Source: Misgurnus anguillicaudatus
Lineage: Eukaryota; Chordata; Actinopteri; Cypriniformes; Cobitidae
Reading direction: 5' to 3'
NCBI RefSeq assembly: GCF_027580225.2
Contig: NC_073355.2
Span: forward strand, 20,643,501 to 20,707,500
DNA: 64,000 bases
Shown: positions 44,521 to 64,000 of the stretch, one piece after another
Position numbering within the stretch: the first letter of the stretch is position 1
Layout: the number at the start of each line of letters is the position of its first letter
Program-made: the position numbers and the translations under genes
The notes under the pieces: model-generated
What the model was told of the DNA's origin: nothing
What the model saw: the letters and a program-made list of their open reading frames with translations, nothing else
Databases searched by the model: none

Positions 44521-47500
44521 ATGTTATTAATTTTACAATGGAATGCTAGAAGCCTTTGTGCGAATGGACAAGAGTTTAAGGGATATATAAGCCAAATGAA
44601 AAGTAAACCAGATGTTATAAATATTCAAGAGTCATGGTTGTGTCCTAGATTAGATTTTGTTTTAAAAGGATATACAAGTGTAAGAAGAGATAGGGAAGAA
44701 GGTAAAGGAGGAGGTTGTGTAATTTTTTTAAAAGAAGGAATTGTATATAGAGTTTTGGAGAAAGGGGAAACAATGGAGTATATAGTTGTGGAAATTTGGT
44801 ATGAAAATAAGAAGTATGTTATAATAAATTTTTACAATCCATGTAAAAGGTTAATATTAGAAAGTATGGCAGCTATAAAAGGTTTAAGGGGGGAAAGAGT
44901 TATAATGTGTGGGGACTTCAATGCGCATAGCACTTTATGGGGAGGTTTGTTAACTGATATTAATGGTCTGGTCATGGAAGAGCTAATGGAGAATGAGAAT
45001 TTGGTCTGTATTAATGATGGGACCAGTACAAGAATAGATGTAAATTCAGGAAAAGAATCAGCAATAGATATAACAACTGTATCTAAAGAGTTAGGAGGAA
45101 TAGTAAATTGGGAGGTTTTAAAAAACTGTACAATTGGGAGTGACCATTATCCTGTTTTAAGTACAATAGTAAATAATAGTATAAGGAATGTAAAGCAGGT
45201 AAATACAGGGAAATGGAAGTATGAAAAGGCAGATTGGGAGGAATTTGGGAAAAAGTGTGAGGAGGGATTAAAATTGATTAAGTTGAAGGAAGAAATTATA
45301 ATTGAAAGGTTATATAATGAATTAATAACAGTAATACAAAGTGCTGCTAGTGAATGTATTCCAAAAAGCAAAGGGAAAAGGGTGGGGAAAATAGTCCCGT
45401 GGTGGAATGAGAGGTGTACAGCAGCAGTTAAGAGGAAAAGAAAAGCATTCAAAAATCTTAAGAAAACGCATAATTGGGAAAGTATGATAAAATATAAAAA
45501 AACTCAAGCAGAAGCTAGAAGAACAATAAGGGAAGTAAAGAAAGATTATTGGAGATCATTCTGTGAAGGATTAGGAAAAAGTACTCCAATTGAGGAAGTG
45601 TGGGGGATGATTAAAAAAATGAGTGGGATTCGTAGAGAATATGATTACCCGGTATTAAGTATTGGGGAAGAGATAGCTATAAGTGACAAAGAAAAAGCAG
45701 AAATGTTTCAGAGGGAATTTTCAAAAATTAATAGTTCAGATAATTTGTCAAAGGAGTGCAAGGAAATGAGACAGAAATTGTTGAAAGAGTATCCCTATAT
45801 TAAGAGGAAAAAAAGAGTTACAAATGGGTTACTTGATGTTCCTTTTTCTTTTTCAGAGTTAAAGAGGGCTTTAAGAAATACAAAGGCATCAACACCAGGG
45901 CAAGATGGAATTAGTTATGCAATGTTAAAAAAGTTGAGTGATGTGTCTCTTAAAATCATTCTAGAGTTTTATAATAGGGTATGGGAAGAAGGAATTATAC
46001 CTAAGAGCTGGAAAGAGGCTTTAATAATACCGATTAGGAAACCAGGTAAAGAACCAACAACGCCTTTAAATTATAGACCAATAGCATTAACCTCACATTT
46101 GGGTAAACTAATGGAAAAAATGATTACTGATCGTTTAATGTATCATATGGAAAAAATTAATTTGTTCTCTCCATACCAGAATGGGTTTAGACATGGGAAG
46201 GGAACTATGGACTCAATTATCAAGTTGGAATCAGATATCAGGAAAGCGTTGGTTAACAAAGAAACCGTAATAGCAGTCTTTTTTGATGTGGAGAAAGCAT
46301 ATGATATGCTATGGAAGGAGGGTCTGTTGATAAAGTTAGATAAAATTGGAATTGATGGGAAAATGTATAATTGGATTAAAGATTTTTTAATTGATAGGAA
46401 TATTAAAGTAAAAGTAGGTGAATGTATATCAAGAGAAGGGAAAATTGAGAATGGAACTCCTCAGGGGAGTGTCATAAGTCCTTTGTTGTTTATAATTATG
46501 ATAAATGATGTATTTGAATCGCTAGATAGAAGTATAAATAAATCATTATTTGCAGATGATGGGGCATTGTGGTTCAGAGGTAGGAATATCAACTATATTG
46601 TTAATAAAATGCAATCAGCGATAAATAATGTTGAAATGTGGTCGTATAAATGGGGTTTTAGATTTTCAGTGGAAAAAACCAAATACATATTTTTTACAAA
46701 TAAAAGGGCAAGTATAAATTTAAAAATGAAGTTATATAATAAAGAATTAGAACAAGTTAAAGTGATACGATTTTTAGGTATGTGGTTTGACACAAAAGTT
46801 ACGTGGAGTATACACATAAATAAAATGCTGGAAAAATGTAAGAAGATACTAAATGTAATGAGATGTATTTCAGGACGTGAATGGGGAGCGGATAGATTGG
46901 CATTAAAAACTATTTACACAACAATGATAAGAGCTATATTAGATTATGGTTGTATAGCATATGGTTCAGCTGCAAAGACACACATGGAAAAATTAGAGAG
47001 AATTCAATCACAAGCTTTGAGAATTTGTTGCGGGGCTTATCCTTCTTCTCCTGTTCCAGCGTTACAGGTGGAAATGGGAGAGATGCCAATTAATTTAAGA
47101 AGGAAGCAATTGATACTGGCTTACTGGGCGAACCTTAAAGGTCAGAAGGATAGCCATCCGACAAAAGGTATAATTGATACATGCTGGGATCATGGTAAAA
47201 GGAAAGTTAACAGTTTTGGATGGATCATTAAAGGCTTAGTGGAGAATATGAAACTAAATGAGTACAGAGTTATTCCAGTAGTAATAATACCAGAAACACC
47301 AATATGGATTTTACCACAACCAAAGATAGATCTCTCCTTATTGGAATTAAGGCAAGATAAGAATGAGAGTACTGATGAAGCAGGGATGACAAGAGAATAT
47401 ATTGGATCAATGTATGAACAGTATACGCAGGTGTACACCGATGCATCCAAAGACCCTCAGAATGGTCAGGTGGGGGTAGCATATATCATCCCTAGGATAA

Positions 47501-48279
47501 AAGTGGAAAAAGCGGTAAGAATAACAGATCATGTTTCAGTTTTTACAGGAGAGTTAATGGCAATTATGATGGCATTGAATAAAATAAATGAAATTGGATT
47601 AAATAGAACTCTGATATGCTCCGATTCAAGTTCAGCTTTGTGTTGTCTAGAAGTACAAAAATCAGAAACTAGACAGGATATTGTATTGGAGATATTGCAG
47701 ACAATGTATATGATGCAACGGACAAATAATATAGTTCAATTCTTGTGGGTCCCGGCCCATGCTGGAATAATAGGTAATGAAGCAGCAGACAAGTTAGCAA
47801 AACAAGCTAGGACAAATGAAAGAATTGATATGGAGATAATGTATAGTAAAGCAGAACTTAAGTCAATAATAAAAAGAGAGATAAATAAAAACTGGCAATC
47901 TTATTGGGATAATGAAAAAAAAGGAAGACATTTATATTCAATACAACCAATTGTAGGAAGAGGAAGGAGTTCGAGGGGGAGAAGAAAGGAAGACTGTATT
48001 ATATCAAGATTAAGACTTGGACATTCAGGTCTTAACTCGACTATGCATGTAATAGGAAAGCATCCTACAGGATTGTGTGAGTGGTGTGGACTTAGAGAAA
48101 CAGTGGAGCATGTGCTTCTTAAATGCAATAGATACATAGAGGAAAGGACTAAACTAATAGAAGAATTTAAGAAGAAAGGTGTGCAACAGCTAACACTAAA
48201 GAAGCTTCTGGATCTAGAGGAAGGGGATAGGTTATTAATTGATTTCTTAAATAGTACTAATTTAATAAATAGAATATAG
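44521..48279 (+). CDS. LINE ORF2: endonuclease, reverse transcriptase and RNase H polyprotein
   Basis: 1252 aa from the first ATG; the frame is open 12 nt further upstream from a TTG. An AP-type endonuclease is at the N-terminus: LQWNARSL, NIQESW, GDFNAHSTLWG near residue 132, SDHYPV near 207. The reverse transcriptase has FFDVEKAYD (Asp about 589), NGTPQGSVISPLLF and the FADD active site (677-680). RNase H has YTDASKD (Asp about 974), GELMAIMMAL, CSDSSSAL (Asp about 1035) and VPAHAGIIGNEAADKLA (Asp about 1090). The C-terminal CEWC...H...C motif is present. All expected catalytic acids are in place. Together these would nick target DNA, prime reverse transcription and remove RNA. Confidence 0.93.
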   Translation: MLLILQWNARSLCANGQEFKGYISQMKSKPDVINIQESWLCPRLDFVLKGYTSVRRDREEGKGGGCVIFLKEGIVYRVLEKGETMEYIVVEIWYENKKYVIINFYNPCKRLILESMAAIKGLRGERVIMCGDFNAHSTLWGGLLTDINGLVMEELMENENLVCINDGTSTRIDVNSGKESAIDITTVSKELGGIVNWEVLKNCTIGSDHYPVLSTIVNNSIRNVKQVNTGKWKYEKADWEEFGKKCEEGLKLIKLKEEIIIERLYNELITVIQSAASECIPKSKGKRVGKIVPWWNERCTAAVKRKRKAFKNLKKTHNWESMIKYKKTQAEARRTIREVKKDYWRSFCEGLGKSTPIEEVWGMIKKMSGIRREYDYPVLSIGEEIAISDKEKAEMFQREFSKINSSDNLSKECKEMRQKLLKEYPYIKRKKRVTNGLLDVPFSFSELKRALRNTKASTPGQDGISYAMLKKLSDVSLKIILEFYNRVWEEGIIPKSWKEALIIPIRKPGKEPTTPLNYRPIALTSHLGKLMEKMITDRLMYHMEKINLFSPYQNGFRHGKGTMDSIIKLESDIRKALVNKETVIAVFFDVEKAYDMLWKEGLLIKLDKIGIDGKMYNWIKDFLIDRNIKVKVGECISREGKIENGTPQGSVISPLLFIIMINDVFESLDRSINKSLFADDGALWFRGRNINYIVNKMQSAINNVEMWSYKWGFRFSVEKTKYIFFTNKRASINLKMKLYNKELEQVKVIRFLGMWFDTKVTWSIHINKMLEKCKKILNVMRCISGREWGADRLALKTIYTTMIRAILDYGCIAYGSAAKTHMEKLERIQSQALRICCGAYPSSPVPALQVEMGEMPINLRRKQLILAYWANLKGQKDSHPTKGIIDTCWDHGKRKVNSFGWIIKGLVENMKLNEYRVIPVVIIPETPIWILPQPKIDLSLLELRQDKNESTDEAGMTREYIGSMYEQYTQVYTDASKDPQNGQVGVAYIIPRIKVEKAVRITDHVSVFTGELMAIMMALNKINEIGLNRTLICSDSSSALCCLEVQKSETRQDIVLEILQTMYMMQRTNNIVQFLWVPAHAGIIGNEAADKLAKQARTNERIDMEIMYSKAELKSIIKREINKNWQSYWDNEKKGRHLYSIQPIVGRGRSSRGRRKEDCIISRLRLGHSGLNSTMHVIGKHPTGLCEWCGLRETVEHVLLKCNRYIEERTKLIEEFKKKGVQQLTLKKLLDLEEGDRLLIDFLNSTNLINRI

Positions 48280-48280
48280 A

Positions 48281-48282
<2 letters not shown>

Positions 48283-48317
<35 letters not shown>

Positions 48318-48511
48318 CCTCTCTGGACTGTGACGGACTTGAGCTGTAGATGGAGGAGCTGGAACACGCAGCAACATCGAATGCTTGAGTCCTGAATGGT
48401 CTGGGGGAAGGATTATAGTGTCTCTGATCCAATACCCACAGTAGATGTCGGTAATGCTCTTTTAAGATTGCGAGCCGCCAATAAGCTCAAAGAAGAAGAA
48501 GAAGAAGAAGA
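48283..48511 (+). other. LINE 3' UTR and GAA-repeat tail
   Basis: Starts with about eleven TTA units, then unique sequence (CTCTCTGGACTGTGACGGAC). It ends GAGCCGCCAATAAGCTCAAAG followed by seven AGA/GAA triplets. No AATAAA is present, so a LINE transcript is not obviously terminated before nmt1 exon 1. Confidence 0.75.
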
Positions 48512-48527
48512 AGGGCACGGGGCGAGA
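48512..48527 (+). repeat. LINE target-site duplication, 3' copy
   Basis: AGGGCACGGGGCGAGA, identical to 43167-43182. It is followed by 20 bp (TCCTCACTTCCTGGTTAAAG) and then the nmt1 start codon. Confidence 0.85.
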
Positions 48528-48547
48528 TCCTCACTTCCTGGTTAAAG

Positions 48548-59267
<10,720 letters not shown>

Positions 59268-60590
59268 CCAGTTTTACCATCCCAAACCTCTGTCTCGCAA
59301 GACAGTGAGTCCAAGTTATGACATCACGCACTGACCACCTGACAGATGCTACCAATGGACTTCCTGCTTCAGGAAGACGAATTTACCGCCCATTTGAACG
59401 TTGACTTTTTGGACCTGCACTACCGCTTCCAGGCTGAGAGAGGATTTGTTTTCTTCTCTTTCCTCCTATCTCTCTTTTCATCTCTTTCTTATTCTCTCTC
59501 TGCGCATGGACCCAAAACCGCTGTCAGAGGCGAGGAACTTAAATATCTTGTGATTGTTATTAATGACTCGCACACAGACACGCCTGAACGTAACTATCAC
59601 CAAACCCTGGCGCTTAAGCATCACAATATTCACGTTCTTAGTCCAACACATTCAGTATAACACACTCCCTGTTCCATGGGAAGAAAAAATGGAATGAAAA
59701 CTTTCATTCGCCTCAGTGTTTTGGACAAGATTATAACAAATCTATCAAAGACATGTTAAAAATGGCAAGTCAAGTGAGATGATTATAATAATAATAATAA
59801 AATCCAATGTGGACATGACAAGGGCTGCTGTCAGGTTCTTTTTTTTTCTCCATGCATCCTTAAGCTGTTTGTTGCCATGGAAACAGCATCTCTTCTTTCT
59901 TTTGACAAACTTTGACCAATGGGTGCGGTACATAGTGAGAGATCGATTTCTTGTGGTTTTGCTTTGTCTCTTGATTAGTTCATTGCTTATTTAACTCTTA
60001 ACTGCCTGTGATCCCCTTCACAGTATTGCCAACGGATAAGCACCCATGTAAATAACCTAGGAAAATATATAAAACTACATGCTGACTGATTAAAGTGATT
60101 AAATTGACATTTTACACCTGGCAGGTTAGGGGGTCGAAAATGAGCAATAATGATGTTTTTGAGGAAACGATTGTGATCAGGGATGGGAGGGAGGCTTGGG
60201 AAATAAAATGCTACGAAATGTGTTAAGAATGAAATGTGATGTTGTGTCATAGAGGATAGATTATGCCAACTCAAAGTTTTTCTGCTGTCAAATGATTGGA
60301 GAAAGTCCTAATTTTATTTACAGTTATTTATAAGATGCCTGCAGTGTAATTTTAGTAAACATGCAGAGGAATATACAGTATCAAGGCAGTAAAGATGATG
60401 AGTAAATGGCAGTATCTACTCTAAAGTTGTGGTTTGCATAGTATAGGGTAAAAAAAGAGTGATTTGAGGCAACGGGCTGTCTAAAATGGAAGCAACTGAC
60501 GAAAGGATCTTTCAGTTTTTATGATGGCGTGAAAGATATCCATGTGTATTTTTGTGCTAAATAAAAAGTAGCAGCTGCTGTGACTGTTTG
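59268..60590 (+). other. nmt1: nmt1 3' UTR with poly(A) signals
   Basis: Non-coding sequence after TGA. AATAAA at 60202-60207 and 60560-60565; the latter precedes a TG-rich stretch (GCTGTGACTGTTTGGTCTGT) and is the likely distal end. ORF-like stretches near 59346-59660 have no family signature. Confidence 0.55.
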
Positions 60591-61065
60591 GTCTGTGGTT
60601 TATTATATGAGAGCGAGTCGTCTGTGTTGAGTCGCATTGTTCCTCATGAAAGCGAGAACGAACTCTCTCTATAGATAGAAATGAATGTTGCTGTTCTCTA
60701 TAGTAACAATGTTTATTTAGTTAACTGGTATTCACTTTATATTTCACATGTTAATATTTAGTGCCTATGGGGGATTATAACATTTGTTATTTGTTAAAAT
60801 ATAAAAAAATTATTTATCTTGGTTAAACAAACACCAGTGATGAAGTATTGAAACATTTAAACATTATCTCTGTGTAGACAATGCATGTGCACACACAGAC
60901 ATGAGAGAGAAAGAGCTCCCTTTTTGGAAGGTGCTTTTATTAAATGAATATTATGAGTGTAACGGCATAGTGCAATGTCTTATTTTTCCACTTGAGCCCC
61001 AGGTTGTCTGTGCACGTCCCTTTAGTGAAAGCATAAACTTGATATCTTTTAATATTTACTGTCAA

Positions 61066-61229
61066 AGATTGAAATCAATGTAAAAACAGGCTTTGGTGCT
61101 TCTAATAATTAGATTAAGACTTTAACTTTTTACAGACAGGGTCACACAGATTGAAATCAATGTAAAAACAGGCTTTGGTGCTTCTAATAATTAGATTAAG
61201 ACTTTAACTTTTCACAGACAGGGTCACAC
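61066..61229 (+). repeat. 82-bp direct tandem duplication
   Basis: AGATTGAAATCAATGTAAAA starts each unit at 61066 and 61148; the two 82-bp units differ at one base (CTTTTTACAG versus CTTTTCACAG). A recent local duplication, no coding. Confidence 0.85.
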
Positions 61230-61522
61230 ATGAGTTGTTAGGACAAATGGTAGTAACAAATATTGCATGCATGCAATTTTGAAGTTTTATGACAAAATAA
61301 ACTTAAAATATTTGAGATAAATTAAAGTATGCTATGCATTAATGTCTAAACCACTTTAAAGTGTCTTTGGTGTCCTCCTCAAATAAAGCCCAGTCATCAT
61401 GAGCAAAATGCAAATTAATGGATTTTTAAGGGGTTATTATAAGTGGCCAAACATTGTTTTTTAACTCTATTTTACTTGCATATTAAAATGTTTCAATACA
61501 CACAAACTATCTGCCTGAGCTA

Positions 61523-61729
61523 CACTGTAAAAAATGTCTATAGAAATTACAGTATTACTGGGTATTACTGGCAACTAGCTGCCAGTAACTTACTGTAGAT
61601 TTTACATTTATGTTATTTACTGGCAACAGTTTGTTCAAAGTTAAATGAACATGAAACATTTTCAGACTTTATCTTCTACAGTAAGTTACTGGCAACCAGC
61701 TGCAAAATTACAGCTAATTTTTTACAGTG
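61523..61729. mobile_element. Short TIR element with CACTGTAAAAAAT ends
   Basis: CACTGTAAAAAAT and ATTTTTTACAGTG are inverted, bounded by TA on each side. Inside, GGCAACTAGCTGCCAGTAAC and GTTACTGGCAACCAGCTGC are inverted. A CACTG terminus could fit the CACTA/EnSpm group, but this is inference. Related ACAGTAAATATTTTACAGTG words recur near 62690-62760. Confidence 0.6.
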
Positions 61730-61734
61730 TAATT

Positions 61735-62110
61735 GTAGAAATGTGACTGCATAAATTCTGAGGATCAGATTCTGTTATTTTAAGTGCATGTTGTCATTTT
61801 TAAAGTAATTTTTAACACATCTGTAATGTACTTCGCAGTGAGTATAGGCTCTGAAGACCTCAGCAATTTTTTTAACAAATGAAATGATGACTATAGTTCA
61901 AATTTTTATGAACAGTGCAAGCTAAAGTGGACAAAAAGCGATCTACTCTTGCTCTAAAGTTAAACCTCTCCTCCAGTCAGCTGGTGTCAAAGTAATGACC
62001 CAATGACAAAAGGCTTTTACATGCACACACATTAAGTAGTACATAAGTTCACTTTTTATACTCAAGTACCTGTACAAACACACAATTTATGCAAGTTGAC
62101 TTTTTACACT
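61735..62110 (+). repeat. Dispersed repeat family F, copy 2
   Basis: Second copy of the 56580-56945 repeat, with CTGGTGTCAAAGTAATGACC, ACAAAAGGCTTTTACATGC and the TACTCAAGTACCTGTACAAA region. Confidence 0.55.
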
Positions 62111-62585
62111 CGGGTAACTGTGCATGCACAAGTGCAATGATTAAAGTCTATTAAAGTTTGTTTTTACATGTCACACATACTATTTGGCTTTACAAATACA
62201 TCATTTAATACATTTAATGAGTGGAATAAATTACGTACAAAAAATTCTTTTTAGACTTTAATTAGTAAAAAAAATGTACTACTATCACATATCAACCTTC
62301 ACTTTTCTCATGTTCATTACTTAAAAAAATAATATAACTATGCAAACCTAATGGAGCAGCCTATTATGGCTTATTGTTGTTCATGCATTTCTAACAGCCT
62401 AAGGACACATTAATACAACAAATATACATTTAAAAACAGAATTTTAGATTTTTAATTTGGAAATAGTGAAGTCCAAAATGCACTTTACCCCACTTTTACT
62501 GCTAACCTACACTGAAATGTCAAAGTTATAATAGTATGTTTTTTAGGTTCTACGGTAGCAACCCATATGAATTCACAGTTATATG

Positions 62586-62588
<3 letters not shown>

Positions 62589-62667
<79 letters not shown>
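62589..62667. repeat. (AT)n microsatellite
   Basis: An uninterrupted TA/AT dinucleotide run of nearly 80 bases. Confidence 0.95.
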
Positions 62668-62670
<3 letters not shown>

Positions 62671-62865
62671 TTTTATTGTAGTTGATGATTTACAGTACAC
62701 TTGTAAAAAATTACAGTCTTAATTTGCTGTAAATTTTACAGTAAATATTTTACAGTGTATCTTAATTAAATTGTATTCATTTTCTATTGTTTCTTCATTA
62801 TAGTATGGAATAATTGTTATATAAATATGAAATATTCTTCCTGAAATAAAAATGCCTTCTTAATG

Positions 62866-63769
62866 TAGGGGAGAACCGGGACGAAAGTAACAAAGCAATT
62901 TTCTCTGAGCCCTGATTACATTTGCATTCCAAACTATGAAAGCATCTTCAGAACGCAACCCTTCACAGAGCTAACAAATATTGCGTTATTTTATAATCGT
63001 TTCGCTTGTGTTGGTCCAGAAAGGTGTTTTCAACCATGACAATTAAATTCCTAAAGCGGTTATTTTTTTCTTATGAAGCATTGTGTTTCTGGTTTCATGT
63101 GTTACAGTACTGATCAATCTACAGGTTATTCAGTGCTCTAAAACATCCTGAAATTTGCCTTCTTAGAGGTTTTCAAAATAAAAGTAAATCGTGTTTAAAT
63201 GTCAGGAGTTTCTGTCGGGAAGATAAGACTTGTTACTTTTGTCCCGCTGCTAATACTGTTGCATTATGTTGAAAATTTATATTATTCTAATTTGATTCAA
63301 TTTAATTTTCATAGTGTTCATACTGTTTAATTACTCAAAAAAAAAAATGTTGTACTGTCAGGTTGCTTTTGAAACATTTGATAAAACCGAAATTTAAATG
63401 AAGATGTAATTTAATTATTTTTTGCAAAGATAAATGACAAAATATGTTTGCAGTTACTTTTTAAGAAGGCCATAGTCTTGTATATTTACTAAAAACAAGT
63501 GTAACACAAAATCTATCTTGTTCTGTTGTGTTACTTTTGACTCACCTGTGTGTTACTTTCATCGCTGCTGACAGGGTCAAAAGTAACAATGTGCTACTTA
63601 TGTACAAAGTGAAATTATACTGAAGTCGTTTTACATTTGTTCAAAATTCCACCTGGTATTGACCACACTTGTGAGTTATTGTTGCGTAGCAAATATATGT
63701 CTCTGTCTAAAACATCTTTTAAAATTGTGTTTTTCTGAAAAATGGTACTTTTGACCCCGCTCTCCCCTA
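62866..63769. mobile_element. About 900-bp TIR element with GTTACTTTTG repeats
   Basis: Left TAGGGGAGAACCGGGACGAA and right TTTTGACCCCGCTCTCCCCTA are inverted ends. The word GTTACTTTTG(T/A)C or its complement recurs at both ends and at about 63232, 63530 and 63578. That arrangement resembles subterminal transposase-binding repeats. No transposase ORF. Confidence 0.65.
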
Positions 63770-64000
63770 CACAATTATTTTCCAGAGCCCAACAGTTATG
63801 GCACACTGCACATATCTTCAGGAAATGACAGGAAATAAATTAAGGAAATGATGAAAAGGAAGTTTGGTGGCTGAATTTCTCAAATTTTAAGATTAACTGT
63901 TATACTGTATATCTCAAAATTATCTACCGCCACAAGATGCCTGAAAATATTTACATTAATGCGCAGCACAACAACTATCAACAAGTAACAGACAATGAGT
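63770..64000. other. Window end, nothing recognised
   Basis: AT-rich sequence without an ORF, repeat boundary or RNA gene that I can support. Confidence 0.5.

Larger units (their letters stand above)
43183..48511 (+). mobile_element. Full-length non-LTR retrotransposon, I group (APE-RT-RNase H), both ORFs open
   Basis: About 5.33 kb. It has a short 5' UTR (65 bp), ORF1 with three CCHC knuckles, ORF2 with endonuclease, reverse transcriptase, RNase H and a C-terminal Cys/His motif. A 3' UTR follows with a TTA run just after the stop (about 48283-48315), ending in GCCAATAAGCTCAAAG and a GAA-repeat tail. The RNase H domain and two-ORF layout place it in the I superfamily (I/Nimb-like). Flanked by a perfect target duplication, not 5' truncated, and no frame-breaking change found, so it is young. 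Confidence 0.93.

Noticed and set aside
47901..48377. 158-codon minus-strand open frame with Asn run
   Set aside because: The Asn run is the complement of the TTA repeat after LINE ORF2; it is an antisense shadow.
59346..59660. 104-codon open frame after nmt1
   Set aside because: It lies within the nmt1 3' UTR with no recognisable domain.

Overview
This is vertebrate nuclear DNA, almost certainly from a ray-finned fish and probably a cyprinid-like teleost. Three genes with many exons have GT-AG introns filled with short terminal-inverted-repeat (TIR) elements, tRNA-derived SINE fragments and microsatellites. All three genes are on the + strand: the 3' end of arhgap23 (41-5519 coding), a complete phospholipase C delta gene of the plcd3 type (8965-40924, 15 coding exons, 780 aa), and a complete N-myristoyltransferase 1 gene (nmt1, 48548-59267, 12 coding exons, 485 aa). 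As I recall, NMT1 and PLCD3 are neighbours on human 17q21, which supports the paralogue names. The exon models were built by hand from reading phase, splice dinucleotides and remembered family sequence; no alignment was run.

Layout. 1-6.8 kb: the last part of the RhoGAP domain, the C-terminal tail and the 3' UTR of arhgap23. 6.8-8.75 kb: intergenic, with one TTAA-flanked element. 8.75-42.3 kb: plcd3 (PH domain, EF hands, catalytic X and Y halves, C2). Its 11-kb second intron and its later introns hold most of the mobile DNA, including several nested insertions with readable target-site duplications. One intron looks like a minor-spliceosome AT-AC intron (24934-25395). 42.3-43.18 kb: short intergenic space and the likely nmt1 promoter. 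43183-48511: a full-length LINE of the I group with RNase H and both ORFs open, flanked by a perfect 16-bp duplication. 48.5-60.6 kb: nmt1. 60.6-64 kb: repeat-rich intergenic DNA.

The two strongest observations are these. First, the intact LINE lies in the nmt1 5' leader, 20 bp upstream of the start codon, between a promoter-like block and the coding sequence. Second, a TTAA-flanked inverted-repeat element in plcd3 intron 6 carries an 80-bp perfect antisense copy of plcd3 exon 8, about 1 kb upstream of the real exon. The pre-mRNA could therefore fold exon 8 into a long perfect duplex.

I saw no bacterial features, CRISPR array, rRNA or intact tRNA gene.
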